This document shows positions 62,247 to 64,000 of a stretch of DNA of 64,000 bases, in pieces. Source of the DNA: Pelecanus crispus (lineage: Eukaryota; Chordata; Aves; Pelecaniformes; Pelecanidae). The notes beneath the pieces are model-generated. The model was not told the DNA's origin. It searched no databases and saw only the letters and a program-made list of their open reading frames with translations. The stretch spans positions 155,354,191-155,418,190 of the forward strand of contig NC_134644.1 of assembly GCF_030463565.1 (NCBI RefSeq). Direction: 5' to 3'. The first letter of the stretch is position 1; the number at the start of each line of letters is the position of its first letter. The translations under genes and the position numbers were made by a program.

Positions 62247-62791
62247 TGTCGTGGTTTAACCCCAGTCGGCAACTAAACACCACACAGCCACTCACTCACC
62301 CTCCCACACTTGGTGGAGAATCAGAAAAAAAAAAGTAAAACCTGTTGGTTGAGATAAAGGCAGTTTAATAGGACAGCAGAGGAAGAGAAAGTAATAATAA
62401 TAATAATAATAATGATAAAAGAATATACAAAACAAGTGATGCACAATGCAATTGCTCACCACCTGCTGACCGATACCCAGACAGCTCCCGAGCAGCGATC
62501 GCTGCTCCCCAGCCAACCCCCCCCAGTTTATATACTGAGCATGATGTCATATGGTATGGAATAGCCCTTTGGTCAGTTTGGATCAACTCTTCTGGCTGTG
62601 CCCCCTCCCAGTTTCTTGTGCGCCTGGCAGAGCATGGGAAGCTGAAAAAGTCCTTGACTGCTATAAGCAGTACTTAGCAACAACTAAAACATCAGCGTGT
62701 TATCAGCATTATTCTCAAACTCAATCCAAACCACAGCACTATGCCAGCTACTATGAAGAAAATTAACTCTATCCCAGCTGAAACCAGGACA
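62247..62791 (-). mobile_element. Solo LTR 4, same family as LTR 1, inverted
   Basis: A 545-bp, more diverged copy. Flanks GTACG (62242-62246) and GTATG (62792-62796) differ by one CpG-type transition. The palindrome is perfect at 62490-62507, TATATAAA is intact at 62527-62534, but the CRE has decayed to TGATGTCA (62542-62549). A (TAA)n array lies at about 62391-62415. Confidence 0.87.
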
Positions 62792-62796
62792 GTATG

Positions 62797-64000
62797 ACTA
62801 TTACTTTTACCTGTCAATGTAAGAAAGATTAGTATTCAATGGAGAAGGAAGCAACTACCAAACTGTGAGTACCATGGTAATGAAAATATCTTGTAAAAGC
62901 ACTTCCTTAGAATGACAAAGTTTTTAAGCAGGAAGGAAAAGGAGAATACTAGTTCAGAATTAAAATATTGGGACTCTGTTCAGTAAAAAAACATTTTAAA
63001 TATTTTTCAGAAAATTCTCAGAAACTAAAAGATAGGGCTTGAAGAGTGGTTGCATGCAGCCAGGAACACATTCAATATCAAGCACTTTGCTGTCGTTCAA
63101 AGTACACCTGAAATTTGGACTAAAATGGATTTACTCAAAGCCTTTTAATCATGTTTTCAATCTCCTTAACTAAGAATAATTTGTACTCTGAGGATAGGAT
63201 ATGCTGTGCACATCCGTAAGAAAAGGGCAATCAGCATAGCCTTGCCTTCACCTGAGTAATGAAAGAGGATGCTAGTGCCTCTGCTTTCAGGGAGCTTTGG
63301 TGTACAGTTACAGGTAATAAAAAGCAGGTTCTTAAAAAAGTTTTTCCTCTTAGCACTCCACTGACGTCAAATAATTAACCCTCCCACAAATGATGTTTAG
63401 TTATGTTTCATATGAAGTGATTTGAAAAAGGATATGGCAGTCTACTTAAGCAAAGTGGACCAAACTTTCCTCTAAGCTATTTCTGTGCAGCCCTATCCAT
63501 CCCAATGAAGATTTTTGGTGTGGATAAGAAAGCAACTTTGGCCTAAATCATGTGTTTAGAAGCTGGGTTCATCTATAAAGGCAAATTCAGGTGCAAAAAA
63601 GTCCAGGGCATGCTTGCAGCATCTTTGGGTCAGAAGCCCTGAGGGTTGCCTCAGCCTGCAGTGGGGTGACAAGACCTCTGGCTGTGCTGGGGACAGAGTG
63701 AGTGGTGCCAGAGCACCTTCTAGGAGCTGCTGTCATTTGCACAAAGGTCATGCTCTGAGGTCATGAAAAACCACTGCCTCCAGAGCCATCTTAGGGAGGA
63801 TTTACCAAAGAGCAAACAAAGATCTGAACTCGGGGCCTCACAGTGGCTCTCAGAGACACAACCACTACTGGTCAGATGGATCAGGCAACTGAATTTCTGC
63901 CTGACAATAGAGAATTTGTGCCAGATTTGTGATTTTTGGTAGGTTTGGAAGGACATACACTGCAGCCAGTTTAAAATTATGGTGAATTCTCCTCACTGAC
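62797..64000. other. Unique intronic DNA to the window end
   Basis: No recognised exon, repeat or regulatory site; frames are below 80 codons. Confidence 0.55.

Larger units (their letters stand above)
53061..64000 (+). other. TRHR: TRHR intron 2 (5' part, continues beyond window)
   Basis: None of the reading frames in the rest of the window encodes the TM6-TM7 half of TRHR, which should be recognisable. In mammals this intron is tens of kilobases long, so the remaining 10.9 kb is best read as its 5' part. It contains one LTR of a second family, one CR1 scrap and three solo LTRs of the family also found at 22360, listed separately. An A16 run lies at 54724-54739. Confidence 0.8.

Noticed and set aside
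60101-62791. LTRs 3 and 4 as the two ends of one provirus
   Set aside because: They share orientation, but each has its own flanking duplication, they differ in divergence, and the 1.6 kb between them shows no retroviral coding sequence or primer-binding site.
1-64000. CRISPR arrays, bacterial operons, rRNA or tRNA genes
   Set aside because: No regularly spaced repeats, cloverleaf or rRNA-like sequence was recognised; the window is vertebrate nuclear DNA.
53061-64000. Last TRHR coding exon (TM6, TM7 and tail)
   Set aside because: No frame encodes the expected conserved helices; in mammals this exon lies tens of kilobases downstream, so it should fall outside the window.

Overview
This is a stretch of bird nuclear DNA. 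It is AT-rich and gene-poor, and it is punctuated by chicken-repeat-1 (CR1) LINE fragments and endogenous-retrovirus LTRs of types common in birds. The CR1 3' ends carry the typical ATTCTATG-type terminal repeats, and the LTRs are bounded by 5-bp target-site duplications (TSDs), as expected of ERVL-like elements. LTR families of this kind are, to my knowledge, abundant outside chickens and ducks, so a neoavian bird is likely, but the species cannot be named. No bacterial, phage or CRISPR structures are present.

Only one gene is certain: TRHR, the thyrotropin-releasing hormone receptor, on the + strand. Its first coding exon (52266-53060, 265 codons, N-terminus through TM5 and most of intracellular loop 3) is intact and ends at a phase-0 CAG|GTAGGA donor, at the same place as in mammalian TRHR. 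Upstream, a consensus donor (GAG|GTAAGT at 51569/51570) and a strong pyrimidine-tract acceptor (ending at 51942) suggest a non-coding exon 1 and a 373-bp intron in the 5' UTR, matching the mammalian gene plan. The last coding exon (TM6, TM7, tail) is not in the window, so everything after 53061 is probably the long intron 2. The 5' leader carries several upstream ORFs, one ending 2 nt before the TRHR start, and a 44-bp alternating purine-pyrimidine tract lies just upstream of the inferred promoter.

Layout: 1-3660 unique sequence; 3668-5876 two nested minus-strand CR1 elements; 5877-18390 unique; 18391-18872 CR1 (-); 22360-22930 solo LTR (+); 24446-25107 CR1 3' end (+); 31356-34526 a long CR1 (+) with decayed ORF1, endonuclease and reverse transcriptase, abutting an inverted CR1 piece; 34641-43604 unique, with one weak candidate membrane-protein exon on the minus strand (39292-39504); 43605-44445 a cluster of three CR1 fragments; 44446-51299 unique, with a recursive-splice-like motif at 47158-47184; 51300-53060 TRHR 5' region and coding exon; 53061-64000 TRHR intron 2 holding one LTR of a second family (55034-55715), a CR1 scrap and three LTRs of the same family as the 22360 copy (58945, 60101 and 62247).

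No new multi-gene system is visible. The most notable signals are: the LTR family with a cAMP-response element, TATA box, G-run and 18-bp palindrome in fixed order, repeated four times; its inverted pair inside the TRHR intron; the uORF arrangement of TRHR; and the nested CR1 elements that create a false joined reading frame.
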